Source: Aliarcobacter sp. (GTDB lineage Bacteria > Campylobacterota > Campylobacteria > Campylobacterales > Arcobacteraceae). From it: a DNA stretch of 64,000 nt. The stretch spans positions 1-64,000 of the forward strand of contig JAQTXA010000007.1 of the NCBI GenBank assembly GCA_028689025.1. The letters run 5' to 3'. Below the pieces are notes generated by a model that was not told the origin of the DNA, did no database searches, and saw only the letters and a list, made by a program, of their open reading frames with translations. Made by a program: the position numbers and the translations under genes. Positions 9,049 to 18,454 of this stretch are shown here, piece by piece (the stretch's first letter is position 1; the number at the start of each line of letters is the position of its first letter).

Positions 9049-9521
9049 ATAAAAGAGTAAGTGATTTTTGAAAGAATATTTTTCAAATCTTCTTTCTCTT
9101 TTTGAGTTAGGATACTAAATTTTTCCTCTTTTTGTTTTGCAACTTCTATCATGCAGGTTTCAATTAATTCTTTGCCTTCTTTTGTCAAACTTATTAACAT
9201 ACTTCTTTTATCGTTTGAAGAAGCTTCTCTTTTTATTAGGTTTCTCTCTTCAAGTTTTTTTAAAACCTTTGTCATTCCACCAGAAGAAAATACTGTTGCA
9301 TCATATAAATCTGTTGGAGATAATGAGTTTCCATCAAAATATAAAGACGCTAAGACATCTACATGAGAATGAAGTAAATCATAATTTGTTTTTAAAAAAC
9401 ACTCTGTTTCATTAAGCATGTTTTTATGAATTAGTGTAATTGGTAAAGTAAGTGCAAAAATTTCATACTCTTTTGACTTAATTGTTGTATTATAAAATTT
9501 ATCTATGTGTTTTCTTTTCAT
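9045..9521 (-). CDS. MarR family transcriptional regulator, likely repressor of the RND operon
   Basis: This is a 158-residue winged-helix regulator. The recognition part is SLSPTDLYDATVFSSGGMT followed by KVLKKLEERNLIKRE, and the wing carries the MarR-typical SNDKRSMLISLTKEG (Asp and Arg conserved). Helices at both ends should form the dimer interface. It is transcribed away from a three-gene RND efflux operon. The 107-nt gap between them holds a perfect 30-bp palindrome, the classic layout of an autoregulating MarR repressor that responds to toxic small molecules. Effector unknown. Confidence 0.9.
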   Translation of the reverse strand: MKRKHIDKFYNTTIKSKEYEIFALTLPITLIHKNMLNETECFLKTNYDLLHSHVDVLASLYFDGNSLSPTDLYDATVFSSGGMTKVLKKLEERNLIKREASSNDKRSMLISLTKEGKELIETCMIEVAKQKEEKFSILTQKEKEDLKNILSKITYSFI

Positions 9522-9551
9522 AGGGGAATTCTATCTAAATTATTATTAAGA

Positions 9552-9581
9552 TAAATTTATCTTTCTAGAAAGATAAATTTA
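9552..9581. promoter_or_regulatory. Perfect 30-bp palindrome, candidate MarR operator
   Basis: The half-site taaatttatctttct is followed directly by its exact reverse complement, centred between 9566 and 9567 in the divergent intergenic region. A second, overlapping 16-bp palindrome (aagataaatttatctt, 9548-9563) reuses its left part. This gives three copies of agataaattt-like sequence across the two strands. Its position, 30-60 nt upstream of marR and 48-77 nt upstream of the efflux operon, suits repression of both. Confidence 0.75.
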
Positions 9582-9628
9582 AGTTCTTTTATTCTAAAAT
9601 CAGAAATCAAAAATTATAAGGAGTTATT

Positions 9629-10861
9629 TTGAAAAAATTATATTTTATTTTTTTAGTTCCTCTTTTTTTATCAGCTCAAAATTTAGAAGAGTTAATTAAT
9701 TTATCAATACAAAATAAACTAATTGATTCTTCACAAAAGAGTTTAGATTCAATAAAAGATGAATATGAAAGTGTAAAAAGTGGTTATATGCCAAGTTTAG
9801 ATATTGGTGCAAATCATGCTATAACAGATAAAGAAACGGCAAGTGTTCCTAAAAACTCATCAAAAGTTTACGGAAGTCTAAGTTATGAACTTTATGATGG
9901 TGGGAAAAAATCTGATACTTATGATAGTTATGAACAATCTATAAAAGGTGGTGAACAATCTGTTGAAGCTTTAAAAAATGATATTTCATTAAATGTAATA
10001 AATTATTACTACAATTATCTATCTTTTATTTCTCAAAAAGATGCAAAATTAAAAGAAATAGAACAACTTGAATCTCAAAAAACAAGATTATCAAGATTTT
10101 TAGATGCAGGAACTACAACAGAAGATGAAGTTCAAAAAATTATTTCAAGATTAGAAAATTCGAAAGTAACTTTACAAGAGATAGAACTTGAGATGATAAC
10201 TATAACTCATAATTTAGAATACATCACAGGTCAAGTTGTTTCTATTGATGCTGGCTCAAATGTAAAAGAGCTTGAAAATTCTGCTCAAAGTGATTTAAGA
10301 TTTGATTTGAAATCTACAGAATTTAATTTACAATCAAAACTTGCAAATGCAAGAAGTGAAAAAAGTGCATATTTACCAACAATAACACTTGATAATACAT
10401 ATACATATTATGATTCAAATTTTGATAATAATACTTATCAAAATAATTCTATAGATCATCAAAATATTTTATCAGCAAATTTAAAATGGAATATTTTTTC
10501 TTTTGGTGAGACTAAATATAAATACGAATCAAAATATAAAGATTATTTAAGCACAAAATCAAAATATGAGTATGAAAAAAACAAAGCAAATGTTGATTTA
10601 CAACTAGCACTTAAAGCCTATGATATTTCTAAACAAAAAATAAAATCTTCAGAGGCTAATTTAAAAGCTGCAACAACAGCATATGAAGTAATTAAATCAA
10701 AATATGAAAATGGATTGATTGACAATGTATCATTTTTAACTAGTTTAAGTGAAAAATATACAGCACTAAGTCAATTAAAAACATCACAAAATGATTTAGA
10801 AATTAAAAAAGCAAAAATAATTTACTATAGTGGTAAAAAATTAGGGGAATATATAAAATGA
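9629..10861 (+). CDS. TolC family outer membrane efflux protein
   Basis: This is the outer-membrane channel of the RND pump, 410 residues. A signal peptide (MKKLYFIFLVPLFLSAQN) precedes two repeats of long amphipathic helices and strands. Typical outer-membrane-factor stretches include SLSYELYDGGKKSDTYDSYE in the first repeat and NLKWNIFSFGETKYKYESK in the second. The start is TTG at 9629 with a strong AAGGAG site. It overlaps the adaptor gene by 4 nt (ATGA). It probably trimerises and docks with the adaptor and permease encoded downstream. Confidence 0.93.
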   Translation: MKKLYFIFLVPLFLSAQNLEELINLSIQNKLIDSSQKSLDSIKDEYESVKSGYMPSLDIGANHAITDKETASVPKNSSKVYGSLSYELYDGGKKSDTYDSYEQSIKGGEQSVEALKNDISLNVINYYYNYLSFISQKDAKLKEIEQLESQKTRLSRFLDAGTTTEDEVQKIISRLENSKVTLQEIELEMITITHNLEYITGQVVSIDAGSNVKELENSAQSDLRFDLKSTEFNLQSKLANARSEKSAYLPTITLDNTYTYYDSNFDNNTYQNNSIDHQNILSANLKWNIFSFGETKYKYESKYKDYLSTKSKYEYEKNKANVDLQLALKAYDISKQKIKSSEANLKAATTAYEVIKSKYENGLIDNVSFLTSLSEKYTALSQLKTSQNDLEIKKAKIIYYSGKKLGEYIK

Positions 10862-11943
10862 AGAAATCAATAGTAGCAATAGCATTTATTTTTTTAGGAT
10901 TAAATACATTAAATGCAGCAGATAAACCGCAACTTCCACCATTACCTGTGGAAACTTATAAAATAGCAAATAAACCAGCAACAACTATAAAAACTTATCC
11001 ATCAATAATAAAAACTTTTGAAGAAGTAAATGTAATGGCAAGGGTAAAAGGTATTTTAGTTGAAAAATATTTTAATGAAGGAGATTTTGTTAAAAAAGGA
11101 ACTCTATTATATAAAATTGAGCAAAATACTTATTTAGCAAATTTAAATGTTGCAAAAGCAAATGTAAAAACTGCTCAAGCAAACTATAAAAAAGCACAAA
11201 AAGATTTTGAAAGATCAAACTCTTTAATAAAAACAAAATCAATAAGTATTCAACAAGCTGATGAGTATAATTACCAATATGAAAATGCCTCAGCTTTATT
11301 AGAAAGTGCAAAAGCATCTCTACAAAATGCGCAAATTCAGTTTGATTATACAAAAATTTATGCTCCAATAGATGGGATGATTGGACTTAAGAAAAAAGAT
11401 ATTGGTAATTTAGTTGGTTCAAATGATTCAGATTCTTTACTTATTACAATTACAAATACAAATCCAGTTTATGCAGAATTTGCACTTTCAAAAGATGATG
11501 TAAGTAGATACCTTTCTCAAATAAAAGATAAAAGTGCAAAAGTAAATCTAGTTACAAGTAATAAAACTTATGAAAATGGAACTGTTGATTTTATCTCTTC
11601 TAAAATAGATTCAAACACAGATACACTTTTATTAAGAGCTAAATTTAAAAATGAAAATAATGAAATTTTAATTGGAGAATTTGGAAAAATCGAAGTAACA
11701 AATCTTGATTTAGGAAAAGTTTATATTATTCCTGAAAATGCTATTTTAAAAACTTCACAAGGTAGTTTTGTTTATGTAGTAACTGATTCAATCGCAAAAT
11801 TAAGACCTGTAACAACTGGTATTTTAGTTAAAGAGGGAATTACAATTGAAAGTGGTTTAAATGAAAATGATCAAATTGTTATCAGTAATATGGCAAAACT
11901 TAGACCTGATACAAAAATACAAATTTTAAATAAAGAGAAATAA
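10858..11943 (+). CDS. RND efflux periplasmic adaptor (MexA/AcrA type)
   Basis: This is a 361-residue membrane fusion protein. A signal peptide (to about residue 20, ending NAA) precedes the biotinyl-lipoyl-like half motif MARVKGILVEKYFNEGDFVKKG. A helical hairpin follows (about 90-150, VAKANVKTAQANYKKAQKDF), then FDYTKIYAPIDGMIGLKKKD, a beta-barrel domain, and the membrane-proximal domain ending LRPDTKIQIL. There is no lipobox Cys, so it is likely anchored only by its partners. It overlaps the outer membrane factor gene by 4 nt and precedes the permease gene by 1 nt. Confidence 0.94.
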   Translation: MKKSIVAIAFIFLGLNTLNAADKPQLPPLPVETYKIANKPATTIKTYPSIIKTFEEVNVMARVKGILVEKYFNEGDFVKKGTLLYKIEQNTYLANLNVAKANVKTAQANYKKAQKDFERSNSLIKTKSISIQQADEYNYQYENASALLESAKASLQNAQIQFDYTKIYAPIDGMIGLKKKDIGNLVGSNDSDSLLITITNTNPVYAEFALSKDDVSRYLSQIKDKSAKVNLVTSNKTYENGTVDFISSKIDSNTDTLLLRAKFKNENNEILIGEFGKIEVTNLDLGKVYIIPENAILKTSQGSFVYVVTDSIAKLRPVTTGILVKEGITIESGLNENDQIVISNMAKLRPDTKIQILNKEK

Positions 11944-11944
11944 G

Positions 11945-14900
11945 ATGTTTTCTTCATTTTTTATAAAAAACCCTGTATTTGCAGCGGTTGTATCTATTAT
12001 CATAGTTCTAGCTGGACTTGCTTCTATGATAAATTTACCAATTGAGCAATACCCAAGGGTTATTCCTCCTCAAATTATTGTAAGTACAAATTATCCAGGA
12101 GCTAGTGCTGATACTTTAGCAAAAACAGTTGCTGCTCCTATTGAGGAACAAATTAATGGTGCAAAAAATATGCTTTATATGAACTCTGTTTCTGAAGATA
12201 GTGGAAGAGTTAGTATAAATGTATTTTTTGAAGTAGGAACTGATGCAGATTCTGCAAAAATTGATGTAAATAATAGAGTTCAAGCAGCCCTATCAAAACT
12301 TCCAGAACAAGTACAAAGACAAGGTGTAAATGTAAGAGAGAGAAGTCCAAGTATTTTACAATTTATTATGCTTAACTCTCCATCAAATACATACAACACA
12401 ACTTACCTATCTAACTATGCTTTAATGAATATAGTTGATGATTTAAAAAGAATAAGTGGTGTTGGTGATGCGATGATTTTTGGAGCTAAAGATTATGCTA
12501 TAAAAGTTTGGATTGACCCTTTAAAATTATCTAAATATTCACTTACAACAATGGATATTATAAGCGTTATAAAAGAGCAAAATAATCAATACTCAGCTGG
12601 TAAAATAGCAGCTGAACCAATAAAAGACAAACAGATGTTTACTTATACTATTCAGACTCCTGAAAGATTAAGTTCTCCTGACCAATTTAGTAATATTGTA
12701 ATTAGATCAAATGAAGATGGTAGTTCTTTAATGTTAAAAGATGTAGCAACTATTGAACTAGGAAGTTCAAGTTATGACGTGATTACAAAATTAAATAATG
12801 CCCCAGCTATTCCTATAGGAATTTTTTTACAAAGTGGTTCAAATGCCCTTGAAACAGCAAAAGCTGTAAAAAAATCTTTAGAAGAAGCTAAAAAGAATTT
12901 TCCTGATGGTGTAGAGTATAGTGTTCCTTATGATAGTACTCAATTCGTAGAAATTTCAATAAAAGAAGTTGCTAAAACATTTGTAGAAGCTATTATCTTA
13001 GTTATTTTAATTATTTTCTTATTCTTACAAAACTGGAGAGCTACACTAATTCCTATTTTAGCGGTTCCGGTATCAATTATTGGCGCATTTGCTGGAATTT
13101 ATGCATTAGGATTTAGTATAAATTTACTAACTCTTTTTGGTTTAGTTCTAGCAATTGGTATTGTTGTTGATGATGCTATTATTGTTATTGAAAATGTGGA
13201 AAGACATATGAGTGAAGGAATGACGCCAAGAGAAGCTTCATTTAAAGCTATGAAAGAGGTTTCAGGAGCAATTGTTGCTATCGTATTAGTTCTTTCATCT
13301 GTATTTATTCCTGTTGCATTTATGGGTGGATTAACAGGGGAAATGTATAGACAATTTGCCATAACAATTGTTATTTCAATTGTTATTTCAGGATTTGTTG
13401 CATTAACATTAACTCCATCACTTTGTGCATCGTTATTAAAAGATGACCATAAAAAACCAACATTTTTCTTTTTTGTATGGTTTAATAACTTCTTTGAAAA
13501 AGCAACTAAAAGTTATACCTATTTAGTTAAAAAAACTATTAGATATTCATTAATTTCTATTCTACTTTTTGGTGGATTAATTTTTGTATCTTATGATATG
13601 TTTAAAGCTATGAAAACAGGTCTTGTTCCAAATGAAGACCAAGGAACAATTTTCGTATTTAGTTTTAACCCAGGTGGTGCATCAGTTTCAAGAACAGATG
13701 ATTTCACAAATGAACTAAATACAATTATAAAAAAAGACCCAAATGTAAAAGATATTATTACACTTGCAGGATATGATTTAACATCATCTTCACAAAGAAC
13801 TCATGCAGCTGCAACTATAATAAAACTTAAACCTTGGGATGATAGACCAAATGCTGACCAACATGCAGATGCAATTTTAAAAAGATTAAGTGGTCAAATA
13901 TTAGGAACTTCAGATGGATTCTCTTTTGGAGTTTTACCACCACCTATTATGGGTATGAGTATTGCTGGTGGATTTGAGATGTATGTGCAAGATAGAACTG
14001 GTGGAAATATTCAAGATTTAGAAAAAATCGTAAATCAGATTCTTGCAAAAGCAAAAGAAAGACCAGAATTGATGGGAGTAAGAAGCTCACTTGCAGCAAA
14101 TATTCCTCAATATAAAATGGATGTAAATGTTCCAAAAGCAAAAGCAAAAGGTGTAAATGTAGCTGATATTTATAGTACTTTAAATGCAACTTTTGGTAGT
14201 TATTATGTAAATGATTTCTCTTTATACGGAAGAACTTATAAAGTAAATTTACAAGCAGATAGCCAATATAGGAAAACAGCAGATGATTTAAAATTCGTTT
14301 TTGTTAAAGGTAACAATGGGGAACTTTTACCAATTAACTCTTTTGTTAACATCAAAAAAGTTGTAGGTGCAGACTTAATAGAAAGATTTAACCTTTTCCA
14401 AGCAGCAAAAGTTTCAGGACAACCAGCTCTTGGATATAGTTCGGGTGATGCGTTAAGAGCTATTGAAGAAGTTTCAAATGAAGTTTTACCATCTGGTTAT
14501 ACAATCAGTTGGGTTGGAACTGCATATCAAGAAAAACAAATTTCTAGTAGTTCAAGTGTTGCATTTATCTTTGGTATTGTTTTACTATTCTTAATTTTGG
14601 CAGCTTTATATGGAAGATGGTTATTACCAATTTCTGTTGTTTTAGCTGTTCCATTTGCAATGTTTGGAGCAGTTTTAGCAACACTTTTAAGAGGTTTAGA
14701 AAACGATATATATTTCCAAATTGGACTTTTAGTTCTTGCGGGACTTGCTGCAAAAAATGCTATCTTAATTGTAGAGTTTGCCCTACAAAAACAAAAAGAA
14801 GGTTTTACATTAATGGATGCAGCATTTGAAGCTGCAAAAATAAGACTTAGACCAATTATTATGACTTCATTGGCATTTACACTTGGAACTATTCCATTAG

Positions 14901-15067
14901 CTATTAGTAATGGAGCAGGAGCTGCAAGTAGACATGCAATTGGAACAGGAGTAATTGGGGGAATGTTAGCTGCAACATTTATTGCAATTATATTTATTCC
15001 ACTGTTTTATATTTTAATTTCAAGATTAAGCCCAGAAAAAAAAGAAGAGTTAAAAGAAGAGAATTAA
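11945..15067 (+). CDS. RND family multidrug efflux permease (AcrB/MexB type, HAE1)
   Basis: This is the inner-membrane drug/proton antiporter, 1040 residues, matching the AcrB length. It opens FFIKNPVFAAVVSIIIVLAG and contains the signature PIEEQINGAKNMLYMNS. The proton-relay Asp pair is at about residues 408-409 in GIVVDDAIIVIENVERH. VPNEDQGTIFV lies at the start of the second half, GGFEMYVQDR in the second porter region, and GLAAKNAILIVEFA in TM10. It completes the tripartite pump with the two genes upstream. Substrates are likely amphipathic toxicants but cannot be specified. Its stop lies inside a perfect hairpin shared with the convergent gene. Confidence 0.96.
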   Translation: MFSSFFIKNPVFAAVVSIIIVLAGLASMINLPIEQYPRVIPPQIIVSTNYPGASADTLAKTVAAPIEEQINGAKNMLYMNSVSEDSGRVSINVFFEVGTDADSAKIDVNNRVQAALSKLPEQVQRQGVNVRERSPSILQFIMLNSPSNTYNTTYLSNYALMNIVDDLKRISGVGDAMIFGAKDYAIKVWIDPLKLSKYSLTTMDIISVIKEQNNQYSAGKIAAEPIKDKQMFTYTIQTPERLSSPDQFSNIVIRSNEDGSSLMLKDVATIELGSSSYDVITKLNNAPAIPIGIFLQSGSNALETAKAVKKSLEEAKKNFPDGVEYSVPYDSTQFVEISIKEVAKTFVEAIILVILIIFLFLQNWRATLIPILAVPVSIIGAFAGIYALGFSINLLTLFGLVLAIGIVVDDAIIVIENVERHMSEGMTPREASFKAMKEVSGAIVAIVLVLSSVFIPVAFMGGLTGEMYRQFAITIVISIVISGFVALTLTPSLCASLLKDDHKKPTFFFFVWFNNFFEKATKSYTYLVKKTIRYSLISILLFGGLIFVSYDMFKAMKTGLVPNEDQGTIFVFSFNPGGASVSRTDDFTNELNTIIKKDPNVKDIITLAGYDLTSSSQRTHAAATIIKLKPWDDRPNADQHADAILKRLSGQILGTSDGFSFGVLPPPIMGMSIAGGFEMYVQDRTGGNIQDLEKIVNQILAKAKERPELMGVRSSLAANIPQYKMDVNVPKAKAKGVNVADIYSTLNATFGSYYVNDFSLYGRTYKVNLQADSQYRKTADDLKFVFVKGNNGELLPINSFVNIKKVVGADLIERFNLFQAAKVSGQPALGYSSGDALRAIEEVSNEVLPSGYTISWVGTAYQEKQISSSSSVAFIFGIVLLFLILAALYGRWLLPISVVLAVPFAMFGAVLATLLRGLENDIYFQIGLLVLAGLAAKNAILIVEFALQKQKEGFTLMDAAFEAAKIRLRPIIMTSLAFTLGTIPLAISNGAGAASRHAIGTGVIGGMLAATFIAIIFIPLFYILISRLSPEKKEELKEEN

Positions 15068-15079
15068 TTCTCTTCTTTT
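15052..15079. terminator. Bidirectional terminator of the RND operon and the REC-kinase gene
   Basis: A perfect 28-nt palindrome (12-bp stem aaaagaagagaa, TTAA loop) contains the stop codons of both convergent genes. It has A-tracts on its left and a T5 run on its right, so it can terminate in both directions. Confidence 0.8.
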
Positions 15080-16182
15080 TGTGGTAATGCAATAATATAT
15101 CTCAAACCATTTTCACTATTATTTATTTTTAAATCTCCCTGCAAACTATTTTTTATCACAAGTTTCACCATATAAAGACCAGTTCCTGTTCCTGCGGCTT
15201 TTGTTGTATAATATGGATCAAAGATTTTTTCTAAACTCTCCTCTTTTACTCCACCCGCATTATCTTCTATAATTAAAATTGTATAAAAGTGTTTTGATAA
15301 AACCTTTATATTTATCTCTCTATCTTCAATATTTCTCTCTTTAAATGCATCAATCGAATTATTTATAATATTAAGAAGAACTTGTTCTAATTCTGTCTCT
15401 ATTCCAAAAATCTTTTCATCTTCAACTTCTAAATTCAATTTAATCTTATTAACCTCAAATTGATTTCCCATTAGTTTTAAAGTTTTATCAATGGCGTGTT
15501 TTATTTCAAATACTCTTTTTTGCTTATTTGGATTAAAAAAATCTCTAAAATCATCTATAGTTCCACTTAAAAATTTGATTTGTTCTTTTGTATTTTTTGA
15601 AAAATCAGCAATAAATTTATCGTCAATTTCCTCAAATTTATAAGAGTCTCCTACATCATTACAATACAAAGATAGAATATTCAAAGGTTGTTTTAATTGA
15701 TGTGCTATAACACCTATCATTTCACCCATTGTTGCCATTTTTGATTGATGAATTAATACTTTATCTTTTGCAGCTATTTGCTCTTGTGCAACTTTTCTTT
15801 TCTCAAAAATATCAATATAAACTTTTAATTTTGAATTCAACAAAATGTCATGAATAGGTTTTGTAATATATTCAATTGCTCCTAGATTATAACCTTTAGT
15901 TTTATATTCATCTTTATCATAAATACCTGTAATAAAAATTACTGGAATATCTTTTGTTTTTTCAATATTCTTTAAATATTCAACAAATTCAAAACCATCA
16001 ATTTCAGGCATTTGAACATCAGTTAAAATTAAATCAATATTTTCATTCATTAAAATTTCCATACCCTCTTGTGCACTTAGCGCTGAAAAAATATTTACAT
16101 CAAAACTATCTTCAATCATCATTTTTAAAGAGTATATATTTTCTGATACATCATCTACTAATAAGATATTAAATTTTTCCAT
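15064..16182 (-). CDS. Response regulator-histidine kinase fusion protein
   Basis: This is a 372-residue soluble protein. An N-terminal receiver domain spans residues 4-120, with acidic pocket Asp10/Asp11, phosphoacceptor Asp55 in LILTDVQMPEIDG, and Lys108 in ITKPI. A short coiled coil leads to a kinase core with His161 in GVIAHQLKQPLNIL, the N box LLNIINNSIDAFK, DNAGGV and GTGLYMVKLVI. A receiver placed before the kinase suggests it relays a phosphate from another kinase. The gene directly upstream, 1 nt away, encodes such a kinase. They form a two-gene unit with no output regulator nearby. Confidence 0.92.
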   Translation of the reverse strand: MEKFNILLVDDVSENIYSLKMMIEDSFDVNIFSALSAQEGMEILMNENIDLILTDVQMPEIDGFEFVEYLKNIEKTKDIPVIFITGIYDKDEYKTKGYNLGAIEYITKPIHDILLNSKLKVYIDIFEKRKVAQEQIAAKDKVLIHQSKMATMGEMIGVIAHQLKQPLNILSLYCNDVGDSYKFEEIDDKFIADFSKNTKEQIKFLSGTIDDFRDFFNPNKQKRVFEIKHAIDKTLKLMGNQFEVNKIKLNLEVEDEKIFGIETELEQVLLNIINNSIDAFKERNIEDREINIKVLSKHFYTILIIEDNAGGVKEESLEKIFDPYYTTKAAGTGTGLYMVKLVIKNSLQGDLKINNSENGLRYIIALPQKEEN

Positions 16183-16183
16183 T

Positions 16184-17797
16184 TTATCTTCCTATATAAT
16201 TCAAAATTTTATTCAATAATTCACTTTTAACTAATTCTTTTTCTAAATAATCATCTTCCTCAATTTTTTTAGAACTAAGAACAATCTTTTTTAACTCTTT
16301 CTCTTTACAATAATCCAAGAATTCAAATAAATCTATATCCGAATTATCTTCATCTATAACAATTAAATCATATTTATCTTCTAAAAGATTATATGCTTCT
16401 TGAAATGATTTACAATATGACAAAAGAATATTTTGTTTTTTCAATGAAACAGCTATTGGGAAAAAAGATACATAATCACTATTTATTACTAATATTTTCT
16501 CATCTTTTATTGCTGTTTCTGCTTTTACATCAAGCTCTTCCATATCAAATAAAACAATATCTTCAATTACAACATTTTCATCTCGTGAAGAGATAGAAAC
16601 TTTGTCATCGGATATATTTTTGATATTTGTTTTTTTAGGCAAAATTAATTCAAAAGTACTTCCTTTTCCTAAATCACTAAAAGCTTTTATATCTCCACCT
16701 AATAAAATAGCCAACTCTTTTGAGATTGCTAAACCAAGTCCTGTTCCACCATACTTTCTTGTTGTACTTCCATCTGCTTGTTTAAATCTTTCAAAAACAT
16801 AAGTTATCTTTTCTTTTGCTATTCCAATACCCTCATCAATTACCTTGATAGTAATATCATTGGCATTTTCCTCTAAAATTATTTCTATTATTCCTTTTGG
16901 GGTAAATTTAATAGCATTACTCATTAAATTTTTTATAATTTGTTTAATTCTATGTGTATCTGATAATAAAAATAACTCTTTAGAAATTGAACTATAATTT
17001 AGTTCTAATCCTTTTTCAGTAGCTAGTGGCAACATTTCTGAAACTAAATTTTCTACCAATTCAAATATATTTATTTTTGATAAATGAAGAGATATTTCTC
17101 CAGCTTCTATTTTTGAAATATCCAAAATATCATTAATAAGAATTAATAAATCATTTCCACAGCTATTAATAATTTTCATATTTCTAACTTGTTCTTCATC
17201 TAATTTTTGATTTTTATTTTTAGCCATTATTGAAGATATTACAAGGATAGAATTTAAAGGAGTTTTTAATTCATGGGACATATTTGCTAAGAAATTACTT
17301 TTGTATTTGTCAGACTCAACTAATTTATTTTGCTGTTCTTTTAACTCATTTGTTAAGTGATTTAAAATTTTATTCTTATTTTTCATCTTTTGAACATTTA
17401 AACAAGCATCAATACTAATATTTAACTTTACTATTAAATCTTGAAACATTGAAATTATAAATTCAAAATTTACATCACTATTTTGAAATACAATAAAAAA
17501 GATTCCTTTTTTCAAAGGTAAAATCAAAACTTTATTCCCAGTAAAATCAAAAATTCGTACACAAGACAAATCTTTTATTTGCTCATTTAATATCTCTTGA
17601 TTACATTCAAGACTATTATCGTAAGCCAAATATTTATATAACTTATCATTTTCATCAATTAGGTAAAAAAATCCATTTATAGCATTTGTTTCTTCTACAA
17701 ATGTTGTAAGAACTTCTTTTATCATAATATTTAAATCTAAACTATTACCTATTGAACTGTGACATTTATATGTCAAAGCCAAATGTTCCATAAACAT
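16184..17797 (-). CDS. Soluble hybrid sensor histidine kinase with N-terminal GAF-like domain
   Basis: This 537-residue protein has no membrane segments. Residues 1-135 look like a degenerate GAF domain (DLNIMIKEVLTTFVEETNAI, FFYLIDENDKLY). A coiled coil follows at about 136-165. The phosphoacceptor domain has His175 in ANMSHELKTPLNSIL. The catalytic domain contains NLMSNAIKFTPKG, DEGIGIA, FERFKQADGSTTRKYGGTG and GLGLAISKEL. A C-terminal receiver-like domain (from about residue 428, KILVINSDYVS, DLIVIDEDNSDID) retains Asp residues. It is likely the first partner of the REC-kinase encoded 1 nt downstream. Signal unknown. Confidence 0.92.
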   Translation of the reverse strand: MFMEHLALTYKCHSSIGNSLDLNIMIKEVLTTFVEETNAINGFFYLIDENDKLYKYLAYDNSLECNQEILNEQIKDLSCVRIFDFTGNKVLILPLKKGIFFIVFQNSDVNFEFIISMFQDLIVKLNISIDACLNVQKMKNKNKILNHLTNELKEQQNKLVESDKYKSNFLANMSHELKTPLNSILVISSIMAKNKNQKLDEEQVRNMKIINSCGNDLLILINDILDISKIEAGEISLHLSKINIFELVENLVSEMLPLATEKGLELNYSSISKELFLLSDTHRIKQIIKNLMSNAIKFTPKGIIEIILEENANDITIKVIDEGIGIAKEKITYVFERFKQADGSTTRKYGGTGLGLAISKELAILLGGDIKAFSDLGKGSTFELILPKKTNIKNISDDKVSISSRDENVVIEDIVLFDMEELDVKAETAIKDEKILVINSDYVSFFPIAVSLKKQNILLSYCKSFQEAYNLLEDKYDLIVIDEDNSDIDLFEFLDYCKEKELKKIVLSSKKIEEDDYLEKELVKSELLNKILNYIGR

Positions 17798-17921
17798 ATT
17801 TTCACCTTTATAATGATTAAAATAACTGTTCTAATTAAAAAAATAATACCATAAATCAAGCTCCAAGTAAAGAATTTTCAAAATTTAGTTTAGTTTTAGC
17901 TAACTTTAATTATTGAAAGTA

Positions 17922-17927
17922 TATAAT
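17922..17927 (+). promoter_or_regulatory. Putative -10 box of the tRNA cluster
   Basis: TATAAT ends 18 nt before the first base of the tRNA-Gln gene, a spacing typical of tRNA promoters. No separate promoter was seen inside the cluster. Confidence 0.65.
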
Positions 17928-17945
17928 TCCGTCCACTTAAATTAA

Positions 17946-18020
17946 TGGGGTATCGCCAAGCGGTAAGGCAACGGTTTTTGGTACCGTCACTCGAAGGTTC
18001 GAATCCTTCTACCCCATCCA
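17946..18020 (+). tRNA. tRNA-Gln (UUG)
   Basis: The acceptor arm tggggta pairs with taccccA. The anticodon stem acggt/accgt encloses the loop ttTTGgt, giving anticodon UUG. The T arm is gaaggTTCGAATccttc, and CCA is encoded at 18018-18020. The discriminator base reads T, which is unusual for Gln (commonly G). It is the first gene of a four-tRNA cluster. Confidence 0.93.
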
Positions 18021-18043
18021 TTAGTTTAGGTAAAAATTTCAAC

Positions 18044-18128
18044 GGTGAGGTTGGAGAGTGGTCAAATCCTGCGGACTGTAAATCCGCCGCCTACGGCTTC
18101 GAAGGTTCAAATCCTTCTCTCACCACCA
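18044..18128 (+). tRNA. tRNA-Tyr (GUA)
   Basis: The acceptor ggtgagg pairs with tctcacc (one G-U pair). The anticodon stem cggac-tGTAaa-tccg gives GUA. It has a long class II variable arm and the T arm gaaggTTCAAATccttc. CCA is encoded at 18126-18128. Confidence 0.93.
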
Positions 18129-18146
18129 CTTTTCAAAAGTAATAAT

Positions 18147-18222
18147 GGCTCGATAGCTCAGTCGGTAGAGCAAAGGATTGAAAATCCTTGTGTCGACAGT
18201 TCGATTCTGTCTCGAGCCACCA
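18147..18222 (+). tRNA. tRNA-Phe (GAA)
   Basis: The acceptor ggctcga pairs with tcgagcc. The D arm is gctcagtcggtagagc and the anticodon arm aggattGAAaatcct gives GAA. The T arm is gacagTTCGATtctgtc. CCA is encoded. Confidence 0.95.
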
Positions 18223-18251
18223 TTTCTTTTGAAATCTTTATATACACATGT

Positions 18252-18338
18252 GCGAGTGTGGCGGAATAGGTAGACGCGCGGGACTTAAAATCCCGTTCCG
18301 GTTTCGGAGTGTGAGTTCGATTCTCACCATTCGCACCA
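18252..18338 (+). tRNA. tRNA-Leu (UAA)
   Basis: The acceptor gcgagtg pairs with cattcgc (one G-U pair). The anticodon arm cgggactTAAaatcccg gives UAA. A class II variable arm (gttccggtttcggagt) and the T arm gtgagTTCGATtctcac follow. CCA is encoded at 18336-18338. Confidence 0.94.
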
Positions 18339-18454
18339 CGTTGTATTACACACAAAATCCCTTTAAACAAACATTTTATAAAACAATCCTTATTCGTTCC
18401 AAATTAATATTTAAGATATTTTTTATCTTATATAGTATAAAAGTATTCCTTTGA

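Noticed and set aside
14565-14829. Antisense and overlapping ORFs inside the RND permease gene
   Set aside because: Shadow frames in a strongly conserved gene. No start signals or plausible proteins.
17945-18454. Three plus-strand ORFs and one minus-strand ORF of 65-74 codons across the tRNA cluster
   Set aside because: They are translations of the four tRNA genes and their spacers, not proteins.
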